From NCBI RefSeq assembly GCF_024701975.1, contig NZ_JANLNM010000005.1:310001-374000 (forward strand): a DNA stretch of 64,000 nt, read 5' to 3'. The notes under the pieces were generated by a model that had not been told where the DNA came from, did no database searches, and saw nothing but the letters and a program-made list of their open reading frames with translations. Both the position numbers and the translations under genes were made by a program. Below, in pieces: positions 16,961 through 26,457 of the stretch. Every line of letters begins with the position of its first letter. Within the stretch, counting starts at the first letter, position 1. Source of the DNA: Variovorax sp. ZS18.2.2 (GTDB lineage Bacteria > Pseudomonadota > Gammaproteobacteria > Burkholderiales > Burkholderiaceae_C).

Positions 16961-18472
16961 CTAGGGCCGCGCCGCGACCACGCGGTACGCCAGCCACACA
17001 ACCAGCGCGGGGGCGAGCGCGAAGCTCGCGAAAAGCCACACAGCCGCTGACTGCGCACCCTCGACGCCACCCGGCAGCGTGAGCCCCGCCGCATTGGCCA
17101 CCAGCCCCGCCACCGCGGCGCCCACGGCCATGCCATAGAGCTGGATCGTGGTGATCGAGGCGGAGGCGCGGCCTTCTTCTCCCTTCGGTGCCAGCGACAG
17201 CACGCGCGTCACCAGGTGCGGCCAGCCGATGCCCACGCCCAGGCCCACAACGGCGAGCGCCACGGCGACCAGCACGGTCTCGAAGCCCGCGCCCAGATAG
17301 CCGGGGAACGGCAGCAGCAGCGCGAGCGCCACGAGCCCCAGCATGCAGGCCGCCGGGCCAACGCGCAGCATGCGATCGGCGCCCGCACCGTTGCGCCCCG
17401 ACGACAGCAGCGAGCCCGCGCTCCATCCGCCGGCCATCGCGGCCGTGAGGTAGCCCGCCGCGAGCGGCGAATGGCCGTGCAGCAGCTGCAGGAAGTACGG
17501 CACGAAGATCTCGGTGGTGGTGCCGATCAGCAGCAGCGCGATGCTTGCGTAGATGGCGCCCAGCGGCGCACTCAGCACGTACGCGCCGGTCGGCAGGAGC
17601 CGCACCGTGGCCTGGCGGTCGACACGCGTGGCGACGACGCCGATGCCCAGGCCCAGCACCACGCCCACCGCCTGCCAAGCCAGGTCGGACAGGAACCCGC
17701 TCGCCGCAATCACCAGCACCGAGACGGCCAGCAAGCCGATCTGCAGCGCCGGAATGCGCGGCAGGTTCGCCGGCCTCGAATGGCGCACACCGGCACCGGG
17801 CCGCAACTGCACCATCACCAGCAGCGCCTGCGCCGCGGCCACCGGCAGCAGGAACCAGAAAGCCCAGCGCCAGTGCCCCGATTGCGCGAACAGCCCGCCC
17901 ACCGCCGGCCCGCACAGCGTGGCGACGCCCCACATGCCCGACACCAGCGCCACCGCGCGCGGCCACAGCCGCTGCGCGAACACCAGCTGGATCAGCGCAT
18001 AGCTCAGCGCCGCGAGCATGCCGCCGCCCAGCCCCTGCACCGTGCGGCCGGCGAGCATCCAGTGCATCGCCGGCGCGAGCGCGCAGCCCATCGAACCGGC
18101 GGTGAACACGGCCAGCGCCGCAAGGCAGGCGCCGCGCGGTCCCAGCACCGCGAGCAACCGCACCGACAGCGTGGCCCCGAGGATGGAGCCCACCACGAAC
18201 AGCGTGGTGCTCCATGCGTACCAGTCGAGCCCACCGATCTCGCGCACCACCGAGGGCAGCACCGTGGTCACGATGTGGACGTTGACCGCGTGCAGCGCGA
18301 CGCCCCCGGTGAGCGCCAGCGCGCGCCATCCGTTGCGGCCAGTGAAGAGCTCGCCCCATCCGGCCGTGGCCGGCGGCGAGATCGAGGAGGGATCGGCGGA
18401 GGAGGAGGAAGCGGCAGGCGGCATGGCGAACCCGAAAGGCTGGAAAGGAGCCCGGATACTAGGCGCCGACAC
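16961..18472 (-). CDS. MFS drug:H+ antiporter-like transporter
   Basis: Up to 503 residues with about 14 hydrophobic helices, a length typical of DHA2 multidrug exporters. The A-loop region is LRLLAVLGPRGA-like and the motif-C-type helix reads LVSGMWGVATLCGPAVGG. The first 45 residues are Ser/Pro/Ala-rich and disordered, so the real start could be the ATG at 18424 rather than 18472. It is convergent with the FAD monooxygenase and divergent from pgpA. Export of a toxic aromatic or an unrelated drug is possible; nothing in the sequence decides. Confidence 0.85.
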   Translation of the reverse strand: MSAPSIRAPFQPFGFAMPPAASSSSADPSSISPPATAGWGELFTGRNGWRALALTGGVALHAVNVHIVTTVLPSVVREIGGLDWYAWSTTLFVVGSILGATLSVRLLAVLGPRGACLAALAVFTAGSMGCALAPAMHWMLAGRTVQGLGGGMLAALSYALIQLVFAQRLWPRAVALVSGMWGVATLCGPAVGGLFAQSGHWRWAFWFLLPVAAAQALLVMVQLRPGAGVRHSRPANLPRIPALQIGLLAVSVLVIAASGFLSDLAWQAVGVVLGLGIGVVATRVDRQATVRLLPTGAYVLSAPLGAIYASIALLLIGTTTEIFVPYFLQLLHGHSPLAAGYLTAAMAGGWSAGSLLSSGRNGAGADRMLRVGPAACMLGLVALALLLPFPGYLGAGFETVLVAVALAVVGLGVGIGWPHLVTRVLSLAPKGEEGRASASITTIQLYGMAVGAAVAGLVANAAGLTLPGGVEGAQSAAVWLFASFALAPALVVWLAYRVVAARP

Positions 18473-18555
18473 TCAATTAAACAAGCTAATGCTTTGATAA
18501 ATAAAACCCAGGGCCCGGATCGCCCAGCGCCCGGATGCGCGACACTTCGGGCCTG

Positions 18556-19146
18556 ATGCAAGCCGCTTCCCCTTCTTCTTCCTCCGACGTCCCCCTGTCC
18601 GGCGCCATGCCGCAACCCTCGATCCGCCGCCCCACCCTGCGCTTCCTGTTCGGGCACCCGGCGCACGCCATCGCGCTGGGCTTCGGCTCGGGCCTGCCGC
18701 GCTTTGCGCCCGGCACCGTGGGCACGCTCTGGGCCTGGGTCGCCTTCGTGGTGATGCAGCTGTGGTTCACGCCGGCCACGATCGGATGGATCATCCTGGC
18801 GTCGCTTCCCATCGGCTGGTGGGCCTGCACCGTGACGGCGCGCGACATGAACATTGCCGACCCCGGCGCCATCGTGTGGGACGAGGTCGTCGCCTTCTGG
18901 ATCGTGCTCTGGCTGGTCACGCCGGCCGGGCTCTTCGCGCAGGCCATCGCCTTCGGCCTGTTCCGCTTCTTCGATGCCGCCAAGCCCGGCCCCGTCGCCT
19001 GGGCCGATGCGCTGTTCAAGCAGCGCGACACCACCGCCCAGACCACCCAGGTGCGCTGGTGGCGCGCGGGCTTCGGCATCATCCTCGACGACCTGGTGGC
19101 GGCCTTCTGCACGCTGCTGGTCATTGCACTCTGGCGCGCTTGGTGA
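18556..19146 (+). CDS. pgpA: Phosphatidylglycerophosphatase A
   Basis: The 196-residue inner-membrane enzyme removes the phosphate from phosphatidylglycerol phosphate in phospholipid synthesis. Family motifs are FGSGLPRFAPGTVGTL near the start, IVWDEVVAFW in the centre and FDAAKPGPVAWAD, which carry the catalytic acids. Four hydrophobic segments follow. The start at 18556 is preferred over an in-frame codon at 18535. The stop overlaps a possible GTG of pncC, so the two are cotranscribed. Confidence 0.94.
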   Translation: MQAASPSSSSDVPLSGAMPQPSIRRPTLRFLFGHPAHAIALGFGSGLPRFAPGTVGTLWAWVAFVVMQLWFTPATIGWIILASLPIGWWACTVTARDMNIADPGAIVWDEVVAFWIVLWLVTPAGLFAQAIAFGLFRFFDAAKPGPVAWADALFKQRDTTAQTTQVRWWRAGFGIILDDLVAAFCTLLVIALWRAW

Positions 19147-19151
19147 ACACC

Positions 19152-19679
19152 ATGGATTCCTCTTTCTCTTCGACCTTGTCGTCGCCGCTCCCCGACCAGG
19201 ACACGCCGGCGCTCGTCACGGCCGTGGCCGAACGACTGCTGAAAAAAGGCTGGCTGCTCTCTACCGCCGAGAGCTGCACCGGCGGCCTGATCGCCGCGGC
19301 CTGCACCGAGCTGGCCGGCTCCAGCGCATGGTTCGAGCGCGGCTTCATCACCTATTCCAACGCGGCGAAGACCGAGCTGCTGGGCGTCGACGCGGTGTTG
19401 ATCGATGCCCACGGCGCGGTCAGCGAGCCGGTGGCGCGCGCCATGGCCGTCGGTGCGATCGCGCACTCGGCCCCCTCCCGCGCGGCCATCGCGGTCACCG
19501 GCATCGCCGGCCCCACGGGCGGCACGCCCGAGAAGCCGGTCGGCACGGTGTGGTTCGGCTGGTCAGTCGATGGGCAGTTGCGCACCGAGCGCCGCCGCTT
19601 CGACGGCGACCGCGCCACGGTGCGCGCGGCCACGGTGCACTACGCGCTGCAGACGCTGGTGACGCTGCTGGGCGATTAA
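19152..19679 (+). CDS. pncC: Nicotinamide-nucleotide amidohydrolase (CinA C-terminal family)
   Basis: The 175-residue product is the stand-alone CinA C-terminal domain, PncC, which deamidates NMN to nicotinate mononucleotide in NAD recycling. Signatures are STAESCTGGLIAAACTELAG, FITYSNAAKTELLGV and AVTGIAGPTGGTPEKPVG. The ATG at 19152 was chosen; a GTG three codons earlier (19143) would overlap the pgpA stop. The product has no N-terminal CinA (MoaB-like) domain, which is normal for this group. It is convergent with the Acg-like gene. Confidence 0.95.
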   Translation: MDSSFSSTLSSPLPDQDTPALVTAVAERLLKKGWLLSTAESCTGGLIAAACTELAGSSAWFERGFITYSNAAKTELLGVDAVLIDAHGAVSEPVARAMAVGAIAHSAPSRAAIAVTGIAGPTGGTPEKPVGTVWFGWSVDGQLRTERRRFDGDRATVRAATVHYALQTLVTLLGD

Positions 19680-19698
19680 GCCCCGCGCCTCCGCTTCT

Positions 19699-20892
19699 TC
19701 AAGCCATCATGAAATCGCCGAGCGCACGGCGCGGTGCGGCCTGCACCGGCGCCATCGGGTAGCCGAGCCGGCACATCATCTGCACCGTCGGGCTGCGTGC
19801 ATTGCGCGGGGGTTCGGCGCCGAGCAGCAGGTCGTGCGCCGCCGCGTGATGCGGCGCCATTTCCGCGAATTCTTCCAGCGGCTGGCTCATCGGGTGCAGG
19901 CCCACGCCGAGGTCGGTCGCGCGCAGTTGCTGGCGCACATAGGCGCGGCCCGCGGCGATCTGGTCGGTGCGGCTGTTGCCGCGCGTGCTGAGCCAGACAA
20001 AGCCCATCGCCGTGTGAGCCTGGTCCTCGAACACCTGGAGGGTCTCCTTGAACGACTCGCTGTCTTCCGGCGCGGGCACGTTGCGGTCGAACTGCCCCAG
20101 CGCGATGGCCAGGCGCAGCGCCGGGTCGTTGCGCGAGAAGCCGTCGCGGTGCGCGAGGATCTCCTGCGGCCCGACGCGCAGCATCCGCAGGTTCTCCAGC
20201 GCGGTGCCGGGCGTGGCGATTTCCACGCGCGCGGCCGCCGCGCAAAGCTTGCGCAGCACCCGCACGCGGGGCATGTCGACCGTGCCGTCGGCCTGCACCG
20301 TGCCGCCCGCGGGCGCGATGGCGGTGAGCCCCTGCAGCATGTCGGCCGACACCGGCCGGCCGGTGTCGAAACGCTGTTTCGGCGTGCGGCGCCGCAGCAC
20401 CTGCGCGAACAGCGGATCGGGCGCGCCACCACTCGACAGCCGCAGCCGCGCCACCGGAATGTGCGGCCAGTGCCGCGGCTCGCTGGGCAGCTCGCCCTCC
20501 GGCCACAGCTGCACGCTGGCCAGGATGCCCTGCTGCGCGAGCGCCATCACCAGCAGTTCGATGAAGGCGCCATGGCCGATGAGGGCCTGGCGGCCGTACG
20601 GATCGGTCTCGGGCAGCAGGCGCTCGCGGTCGCAGTAGAGAACGATGGCGTCGGGCTCGCGCAGGTCCACCAGCCACGGCTGGCAGTTGTAGGCGGTGGG
20701 CGCGGTGACCGCATAGGCCACGGCGCGCTTGCGCGCATCGGGCTCATTGCCCGGTCCGTTCCATATCTCGAGTGCGGCCGCCGGAATGTCGGAGTGCAGC
20801 CACCAGGTCGCCAGAGCCACCGCGCCTGCCGCCACCACCACACCGCCTCCCAGCAGCCGAACAAAATTTCTTCGTTCATCCATTGCGGGCAT
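19699..20892 (-). CDS. Acg-like FMN-binding nitroreductase-fold protein, Tat-type start
   Basis: The 397-residue protein begins with a twin-arginine-like signal (ERRNFVRLLGGG) and a hydrophobic helix, so it is probably exported folded with its flavin or anchored in the membrane. The remainder fits the Acg family of nitroreductase-like proteins: TAPTAYNCQPW, ALIGHGAFIELLVMAL and the RRTPKQRFDTGRP region. Acg proteins have lost parts of the usual nitroreductase FMN site and may store FMN. An in-frame ATG at 20883 is an alternative start. It is divergent from a LysR gene with 66 bp between, which may regulate it. Confidence 0.8.
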   Translation of the reverse strand: MPAMDERRNFVRLLGGGVVVAAGAVALATWWLHSDIPAAALEIWNGPGNEPDARKRAVAYAVTAPTAYNCQPWLVDLREPDAIVLYCDRERLLPETDPYGRQALIGHGAFIELLVMALAQQGILASVQLWPEGELPSEPRHWPHIPVARLRLSSGGAPDPLFAQVLRRRTPKQRFDTGRPVSADMLQGLTAIAPAGGTVQADGTVDMPRVRVLRKLCAAAARVEIATPGTALENLRMLRVGPQEILAHRDGFSRNDPALRLAIALGQFDRNVPAPEDSESFKETLQVFEDQAHTAMGFVWLSTRGNSRTDQIAAGRAYVRQQLRATDLGVGLHPMSQPLEEFAEMAPHHAAAHDLLLGAEPPRNARSPTVQMMCRLGYPMAPVQAAPRRALGDFMMA

Positions 20893-20958
20893 TATCGAAA
20901 GCCGCCTTCCAATTCACAATGCGCCATGTTTTGTTAACAGATATGCAAATCTGAATAC

Positions 20959-21855
20959 ATGGGCCTCGACAGCAACCTCGATTTCGACTGGCGACTGGTG
21001 CGTGCCTTCCTCGCCGCGCTCGACCACGGCAGCCTGCTGGCCGCCTCGCGCGCGCTGGGTTCGAGCCAGCCAACGCTGGGCCGGCACATCGCCGAGCTCG
21101 AAACCCAACTGGGCGTGGTGTTGTTCGAGCGCACCGGCCGGGGCCTGCGCCCGACGGCCATGGCCGCGCGGCTGGCCGAATCGGCGCGGGCCATGGAGAG
21201 CGGCGCGGTCTCGCTGTCGCGCAGCGTGTCGGGCGCCAATGCCACCACCGCGGGCACGGTGCGCATCTCGGCCAGCCAGGCCACGGCGCGCCAGATGCTG
21301 CCTGCGCTCCTGGTGCGCATGCGGCAGGAGCTGCCGGAGATCCAGGTCGAGCTGGTCTCGACCAACGAGATCAGCAACCTCCTGCGGCGCGAGGCCGACA
21401 TCGCGATCCGCATGACGCAGCCCACCACGGCCACGGTGGTGGCGCGGCGCATCGGGCGGTTCGCGCTCGGCGCCTTCGCGCACGTCGACTACCTGCGCCG
21501 CCGCGGCACGCCGCGCCAGACGGCCGAACTGCTGCGGCACGATGTGCTGGGCTACGACCGCATCGACACCATCATCCGCATGTCCGCGCAGTTGGGCACG
21601 CCGCTGCAGCGCAATGACTTCTGCTTTCGCACCGACGACATGGGCGCCTACTGGGAAGCGCTGCGCCAGGGCATGGGCATCGGTTTCGTGAGCGAATCGC
21701 TCGCGCGCACCGACAGCCAGGTGCAGCGCGTGCTGCCGCAACTCAAGATCCCGTCGCTGCCGGTGTGGCTCGCGGTGCACCGCGAGATCCGCACCGACCG
21801 GCGCATACGCGCCGTCTATGATTTCCTCGCGCGCAACATCCCGGCGTCGATCTAA
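20959..21855 (+). CDS. LysR-family transcriptional regulator
   Basis: The 298-residue protein has the LysR HTH at residues about 12-70 (LVRAFLAALDHGSLLAASRAL, QPTLGRHIAELETQLG, LFERTGRGL) and a C-terminal effector domain. It is divergent from the Acg-like gene and is followed 24 bp later by an NTF2-like gene on the same strand. The intergenic stretch is AT-rich with a TGTTAACA palindrome at 20934-20941, a possible operator core. Targets are most likely the two flanking units. Confidence 0.92.
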   Translation: MGLDSNLDFDWRLVRAFLAALDHGSLLAASRALGSSQPTLGRHIAELETQLGVVLFERTGRGLRPTAMAARLAESARAMESGAVSLSRSVSGANATTAGTVRISASQATARQMLPALLVRMRQELPEIQVELVSTNEISNLLRREADIAIRMTQPTTATVVARRIGRFALGAFAHVDYLRRRGTPRQTAELLRHDVLGYDRIDTIIRMSAQLGTPLQRNDFCFRTDDMGAYWEALRQGMGIGFVSESLARTDSQVQRVLPQLKIPSLPVWLAVHREIRTDRRIRAVYDFLARNIPASI

Positions 21856-21879
21856 GTCCCCAAAACTCCAAGAGGCCTC

Positions 21880-22377
21880 ATGACAGCAGCCACCAATGCC
21901 CAGACCATCGAGCGCTTCTACAGCGCGTTCGCAAAGCTCGACGCCGCCACCATGGAGGCCTGCTATGCGCCCGATGCGGTGTTCGACGACGAGGCCTTTT
22001 CCCTGCGCGGGCGGCGCGAGGTGGGCGGCATGTGGCGCATGCTGGCCACCGCCACGAAGGCCAAGGGCGCGGACGTGTGGCGCCTGACCTTTCGCGACGT
22101 GCAGGCCGACGACACCACGGGCAGCGCCCACTGGGACGCGCACTACCGCTTCAGCGCCACGGGCCGGCTGGTGGACAACAGCATCGACGCACGCTTCACC
22201 TTCACGCCCGAGGGCCTGATCGCCACGCACCGCGACACCTTCCCGTTCTGGACCTGGTCGCGCCAGGCGCTCGGCACGCCGGGCCTGCTGCTGGGCTGGA
22301 CGCCGATGCTGCGCAACAAGGTGCGCGCCACTGCTGCCGGCAATCTTTCCAAATTTCTTTCGAGCCAACCCTCATGA
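21880..22377 (+). CDS. NTF2/SnoaL-like fold protein
   Basis: A 165-residue single-domain protein with the start typical of SnoaL-like proteins (TIERFYSAFAKLDAATMEACYAPDA, broken here only for description) and an alpha+beta cone fold pattern. Such proteins include ketosteroid-isomerase relatives and many with no catalytic role. AAGAGG lies just ahead of the ATG. The stop overlaps the start of the acetyltransferase gene (ATGA at 22374-22377). A role tied to the LysR gene before it is possible but unproven. Confidence 0.8.
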   Translation: MTAATNAQTIERFYSAFAKLDAATMEACYAPDAVFDDEAFSLRGRREVGGMWRMLATATKAKGADVWRLTFRDVQADDTTGSAHWDAHYRFSATGRLVDNSIDARFTFTPEGLIATHRDTFPFWTWSRQALGTPGLLLGWTPMLRNKVRATAAGNLSKFLSSQPS

Positions 22378-22685
22378 GCAACGACATCGTTTTCACCTCC
22401 AACGAAGCAGCCCACCGTTACGAAGCTTCCATCGACGGCCAGCTCGCGGGCTACGCCGAATACAACCTCTTGACCGACGCGATCATGTTTACGCACACCG
22501 AGGTGCTGCCGGCCTTCGAAGGCAAGGGTGTGGGCTCGGGCATTGCGAAGCACGTGCTCGGCGAGGCGCGCACGAAGGGGCTGCATGTGATTCCGGTGTG
22601 CCAGTTCATTGCGGGCTACATCCGCAAGCACCGTGAGTACGCCGACCTCGTGCGGCCGGACATTCAACGCGCCTTCAAGATCTGA
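22374..22685 (+). CDS. Small GNAT-like N-acetyltransferase (YjdJ type)
   Basis: The 103-residue protein belongs to the short GNAT-related family with YjdJ. The acetyl-CoA loop is seen as AFEGKGVGSGIAKHVL, followed by PVCQFIAGYIRKHREY, the family's second hallmark. Substrates are unknown. Its start overlaps the stop of the NTF2-like gene by four bases, and its end overlaps the convergent MFS gene by 11 bases. Confidence 0.88.
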   Translation: MSNDIVFTSNEAAHRYEASIDGQLAGYAEYNLLTDAIMFTHTEVLPAFEGKGVGSGIAKHVLGEARTKGLHVIPVCQFIAGYIRKHREYADLVRPDIQRAFKI

Positions 22686-23925
22686 CGGACACGGCCTTCG
22701 GCGCGGGCAGCCACGCGAAGGCCGCGATGCCCAGCACCAGCAATATGGCAATGGTGGCCAGCACGGCCGTGAGCGGATCGCCGCCATGCGCCGCGGCAAT
22801 AGAGGCCGCGACACCCGTGCCCCACTGCATCAGCGCAACGCCGAGGAACATCGCCATCGTGAAGACGGCCATCGCGCGCCCGGTGAGCGTGAGCGGATAG
22901 GCCACCCGCACGTCCGCGTACTGCCACACGATGAAGCCCGAGAGCATGCCGATCAGCACCATGCCGAAGATGTCGAGCCATGCCGAGTGCAGCACCGCGA
23001 TGAGCGCGAAGAGCGCGGCGTAGACCAGTCCGCAGATCACGATCCAGCGGCGGCGCGCGGCGCCGTCGCGGTCCAGCCGTCCGAACAGCGGCGCGCCGAC
23101 GAGCGAGATCACCGACACGGCGAGCGCGACGTTGCCGCTCTGCACCAGCGAGTAGCCGTGGCGCTCCATCATCAGCGGCCCGAGCCAGAGGCCGCGCAGC
23201 GAGATGAAGGCGGCATACGTGACCGCGCCGAGCACCATGATGCCCAGCGTGTGCGGCATCGCGAACAGCGCGCCGAACTGGCGGATCGCCTCGGGAATCG
23301 ACTCTTTCACCTGCGGCACGGCCGATGCGGGCTCATGCACCCAGTACCAGATCGCGAGCCACGCCAGCGCTGCGGCAACCGCCAGCACGAGGAAACCCGC
23401 GCGCCACGAATACGCCTGCACCAGCCAGGCGAGCGGCGTGCCGGTGGCCAGCATGCCGATGCCGCCGATGGCGAGCACCATGCCCGACACGGTGGCGAAG
23501 CGCGCCGCCGGAAAGTGCCGCGCGATGAAGACGGTGCACACCAGAAAGGCCGGCGCGCAGCCCACGCCGATCAGCGCCTGTCCCGCGACCAGCACGAGAT
23601 AGCTGGACGCCACCGCCGAGAGCAATGCGCCCGCGATCGCGATGGGAAAGGCCACGAGCACCGTGCGGCGCACGCCGTGCAGATCGATGCCGATGCCCAT
23701 GAAGAGCTGCATCGCACCGAAGGCGAAATGAAAAGCCCCCGAGAAAATTCCGAGGGCCTGGGCGGAGAGCTTGAAATCCGTCTGCAGCGGGCTCGCCATG
23801 ATGGCGCCGACCGTGCGGAAGGCCTGGCTGAGTGCGACCCCGGCGCAGAGCGCGAGGACCATCACCCAGGCCGCGCGCGGCGTCAGGGGTGCGACGACGC
23901 TCTCCGGACCGGTGCTAGGCGGCAC
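22675..23925 (-). CDS. MFS transporter
   Basis: A 416-residue protein with 12 predicted helices. An MFS A-like loop reads GIGIDLHGVRRTVL between helices 2 and 3, and LFGRLDRDGAARRRW marks the central half. The overall pattern is that of sugar/organic-acid or oxalate/formate-like transporters, but no residue decides the substrate. Its start overlaps the end of the YecA-like gene by 11 bases on the same strand, so the two are cotranscribed. Confidence 0.85.
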   Translation of the reverse strand: MPPSTGPESVVAPLTPRAAWVMVLALCAGVALSQAFRTVGAIMASPLQTDFKLSAQALGIFSGAFHFAFGAMQLFMGIGIDLHGVRRTVLVAFPIAIAGALLSAVASSYLVLVAGQALIGVGCAPAFLVCTVFIARHFPAARFATVSGMVLAIGGIGMLATGTPLAWLVQAYSWRAGFLVLAVAAALAWLAIWYWVHEPASAVPQVKESIPEAIRQFGALFAMPHTLGIMVLGAVTYAAFISLRGLWLGPLMMERHGYSLVQSGNVALAVSVISLVGAPLFGRLDRDGAARRRWIVICGLVYAALFALIAVLHSAWLDIFGMVLIGMLSGFIVWQYADVRVAYPLTLTGRAMAVFTMAMFLGVALMQWGTGVAASIAAAHGGDPLTAVLATIAILLVLGIAAFAWLPAPKAVSVRS

Positions 23926-24703
23926 CGTGGCACTTCTTGTACTTTTTTCCGCTGCCGCAAGGGCACGGATCGTTGCGCCCCGGCGTGGCTTCCTTGCGAA
24001 TCGTCTCGACCTTCGGCCCCAGGCTCTTCCAGAGCTGGCGCAGGTCGTACACCGCCCAGATGGCGGCGCCGAAGTCGTCCAGCCGCTGCTGGCTCACGCT
24101 GGGCGGCGCATCGTCGCTGTACATCGAGAGCGTGGGCTTGGCGGTGTCGTCTTCGGTCAACGCGACGATGTTGTCGAGCGCGTCGTCGAGCATCTGCGCG
24201 GCGTCCTTGTCGCGCGGGGTGGCCCAGTCCTCGGGCCAGTTCTCGACCGCGTACATGAAACCGAGCGCCCAGACCTGCGCGAACGAAGGGATCGCCTCGC
24301 CGGCCACTTCGGCGCGCTCTTCCTCGGGGAGCGAGGCGATGGCGCCGCGGGTGTCGAGCACCTCGGGCTGCCAGCTGCGTTCGTCGTCGAGCGTTTCGAC
24401 GGGGGCGTCCAGGCCCTCTTCGATCTCGCGCCAGCGGCGCTTCCAGTTCCAGACGAACTCCATGTGCTGGGCCGGAACGAAGCTGTCGCCCAGCAGCACG
24501 GGCCAGTATTCGGTGGGCTCGATGGGCCGGCGGGTGCAGATCAGCGCGGCCATGAAGCCCTCGCAGAACTCCCACTGGGGGATTTCCTCGTCGTGCTCGC
24601 GCATGGCGTCCAGCGCGGTGTCCAGGGCGTCGAAATCGTCGGGGCCCAAGGGTTCCTGGGCGGGCGTGGTGGGGGTCTGTGGGGTGTCGGGGGAAGTCGT
24701 CAT
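23915..24703 (-). CDS. YecA/UPF0149 family protein with SEC-C metal-binding motif
   Basis: The 262-residue protein has a UPF0149 (YecA-like) helical domain in the middle and ends in a SEC-C zinc motif, CPCGSGKKYKKCHG, as in SecA tails. E. coli YecA binds metal through this motif and contacts ribosomes. The start at 24703 is preferred because the frame upstream (to 24751) reaches into the divergent promoter of the GltB-like gene. Its end overlaps the start of the MFS gene. Confidence 0.85.
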   Translation of the reverse strand: MTTSPDTPQTPTTPAQEPLGPDDFDALDTALDAMREHDEEIPQWEFCEGFMAALICTRRPIEPTEYWPVLLGDSFVPAQHMEFVWNWKRRWREIEEGLDAPVETLDDERSWQPEVLDTRGAIASLPEEERAEVAGEAIPSFAQVWALGFMYAVENWPEDWATPRDKDAAQMLDDALDNIVALTEDDTAKPTLSMYSDDAPPSVSQQRLDDFGAAIWAVYDLRQLWKSLGPKVETIRKEATPGRNDPCPCGSGKKYKKCHGAA

Positions 24704-24759
24704 GGCAGGTTCGGGGCAGCCCTCTATGATGCAGCAGGCTCCCGGAGTCATCTATTTCT

Positions 24760-26457
24760 ATGCCCACGATTATTCCGTTTCCGGCGCGCTACAGCGCCTT
24801 TGCCTTGTGCGTGGTCGGGCTGGTCGCCTGCCTGGCCTTCGTGCTGGTGTCGCCGCATCTGTGGCTCGCGTGGATCGGCGTGGCGGTGTTCGCGGTACTT
24901 TCAGGTACCGGCATCCACGATCTGCGGCAGCCGCGGCACGCGATCCTGCGCAACTACCCGGTCATCGGCCACCTGCGCTTTCTGCTGGAGTTCATCCGGC
25001 CCGAGATGCGGCAGTACTTCATCGAGAGCGATTCCGAAGCGGCGCCCTTCTCGCGTGCGCAGCGCTCGCTGGTCTACCAGCGCGCCAAGGGCGAGCCGGA
25101 CAACCGGCCGTTCGGCACGCAGCTCAACGTGACCATCGCGGGCTACGAGTGGATCAACCATTCGATGCAACCGACCAAGCTCGCGAACCACGATTTCCGC
25201 ATCGTGATCGGCGGCACGGCGCAGCCCGCTGACGCGAACTCCGCGCAGGTCTGCACACAGCCATATAGCGCGAGCGTGTTCAACATCTCCGCGATGAGCT
25301 TCGGCGCACTGTCCGCCAACGCCATCCTCGCGCTCAACCAGGGCGCCAAGATGGGCGGCTTCGCGCACGACACCGGCGAGGGCTCGATCTCGCAGCACCA
25401 CCGGGTGCATGGCGGCGACCTGATCTGGGAAATCGGCTCGGGCTACTTCGGTTGCCGCAACGACGACGGCACCTTCAACGCCGAGCGCTTCGCCGCCAAC
25501 GCGCGCGACCCGCAGGTGAAGATGATCGAGATCAAGCTGAGCCAGGGCGCCAAGCCCGGGCACGGCGGCGTGCTTCCCGCCCCCAAGGTCACGCCCGAGA
25601 TCGCGGCCGCGCGCGGCGTGCCGGTGGGCGTGGACTGCATCTCGCCCTCGTCGCACAGCGCGTTCTCCACGCCGACCGAGATGATGCATTTCGTCGCGAA
25701 GCTGCGCGAGCTTTCGGGCGGCAAGCCCACCGGCTTCAAGTTCTGCCTGGGCCATCCGTGGGAATGGTTCGGCATCGTCAAGGCGATGCAGGCGACGGGC
25801 ATCACGCCCGACTTCATCGTGGTCGACGGCGCCGAGGGCGGCACGGGCGCGGCGCCGGTCGAGTTCAGCGACCACGTGGGCGCGCCGCTGCAGGAGGGCC
25901 TGCTGCTGGTGCACAACACGTTGATCGGCGTGAACCTGCGCCATCGCATCAAGATCGGCTGCGCAGCCAAGGTGATCACCGCCTTCGACGTGGCGCGCAT
26001 GATGGCGCTGGGCGCCGACTGGTGCAACGCGGCGCGCGGTTTCATGATGGCGCTGGGCTGCATCCAGGCGCAGAGCTGCCACACCGGCCACTGCCCCACC
26101 GGCGTGACCACGCAGGACCCGCTGCGCCAGCAGGCGCTGGTGGTGCCGACCAAGGCCGACCGGGTGCGCAACTTCCACCGCAGCACGCTGCATGCGCTGC
26201 AGGAGCTGGTGCAGGCCGCGGGCCTCGATCATCCGCAGCAGATCACCGCGCACCACATCGTGCGCCGCATCTCCGACACCGAAGTGCGCCTGTTGAGCAA
26301 CCTGGTGATGCAGGTGCAGCCGGGCGCGCTGCTCGGGCCGCTCGACGCGCAGCACAATGTCTTCCGTACCTACTGGCCGCTGGCCAGTGCAGAGAGTTTC
26401 CAGCCCGTGACGCAGGGCCCCCAGGGCTTGGTGCCGGGCTTCGCAATGGCCGCATGA
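24760..26457 (+). CDS. Membrane-anchored FMN-binding glutamate-synthase-family protein
   Basis: The 565-residue protein has two N-terminal hydrophobic segments (about 10-52) and then the central plus FMN domain of glutamate synthase (PF01645) from about 140 to 520. Signs are FNISAMSFGALSANA, KMGGFAHDTGEGSIS, KPGHGGVLPAPKV and VVDGAEGGTGAAP. A Cys cluster in CIQAQSCHTGHCPTG fits the iron-sulfur site. It lacks the glutaminase domain, so it cannot be a full GOGAT; such stand-alone proteins have unknown reactions. The stop overlaps the start of the kinase-like gene (ATGA). Confidence 0.9.
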   Translation: MPTIIPFPARYSAFALCVVGLVACLAFVLVSPHLWLAWIGVAVFAVLSGTGIHDLRQPRHAILRNYPVIGHLRFLLEFIRPEMRQYFIESDSEAAPFSRAQRSLVYQRAKGEPDNRPFGTQLNVTIAGYEWINHSMQPTKLANHDFRIVIGGTAQPADANSAQVCTQPYSASVFNISAMSFGALSANAILALNQGAKMGGFAHDTGEGSISQHHRVHGGDLIWEIGSGYFGCRNDDGTFNAERFAANARDPQVKMIEIKLSQGAKPGHGGVLPAPKVTPEIAAARGVPVGVDCISPSSHSAFSTPTEMMHFVAKLRELSGGKPTGFKFCLGHPWEWFGIVKAMQATGITPDFIVVDGAEGGTGAAPVEFSDHVGAPLQEGLLLVHNTLIGVNLRHRIKIGCAAKVITAFDVARMMALGADWCNAARGFMMALGCIQAQSCHTGHCPTGVTTQDPLRQQALVVPTKADRVRNFHRSTLHALQELVQAAGLDHPQQITAHHIVRRISDTEVRLLSNLVMQVQPGALLGPLDAQHNVFRTYWPLASAESFQPVTQGPQGLVPGFAMAA

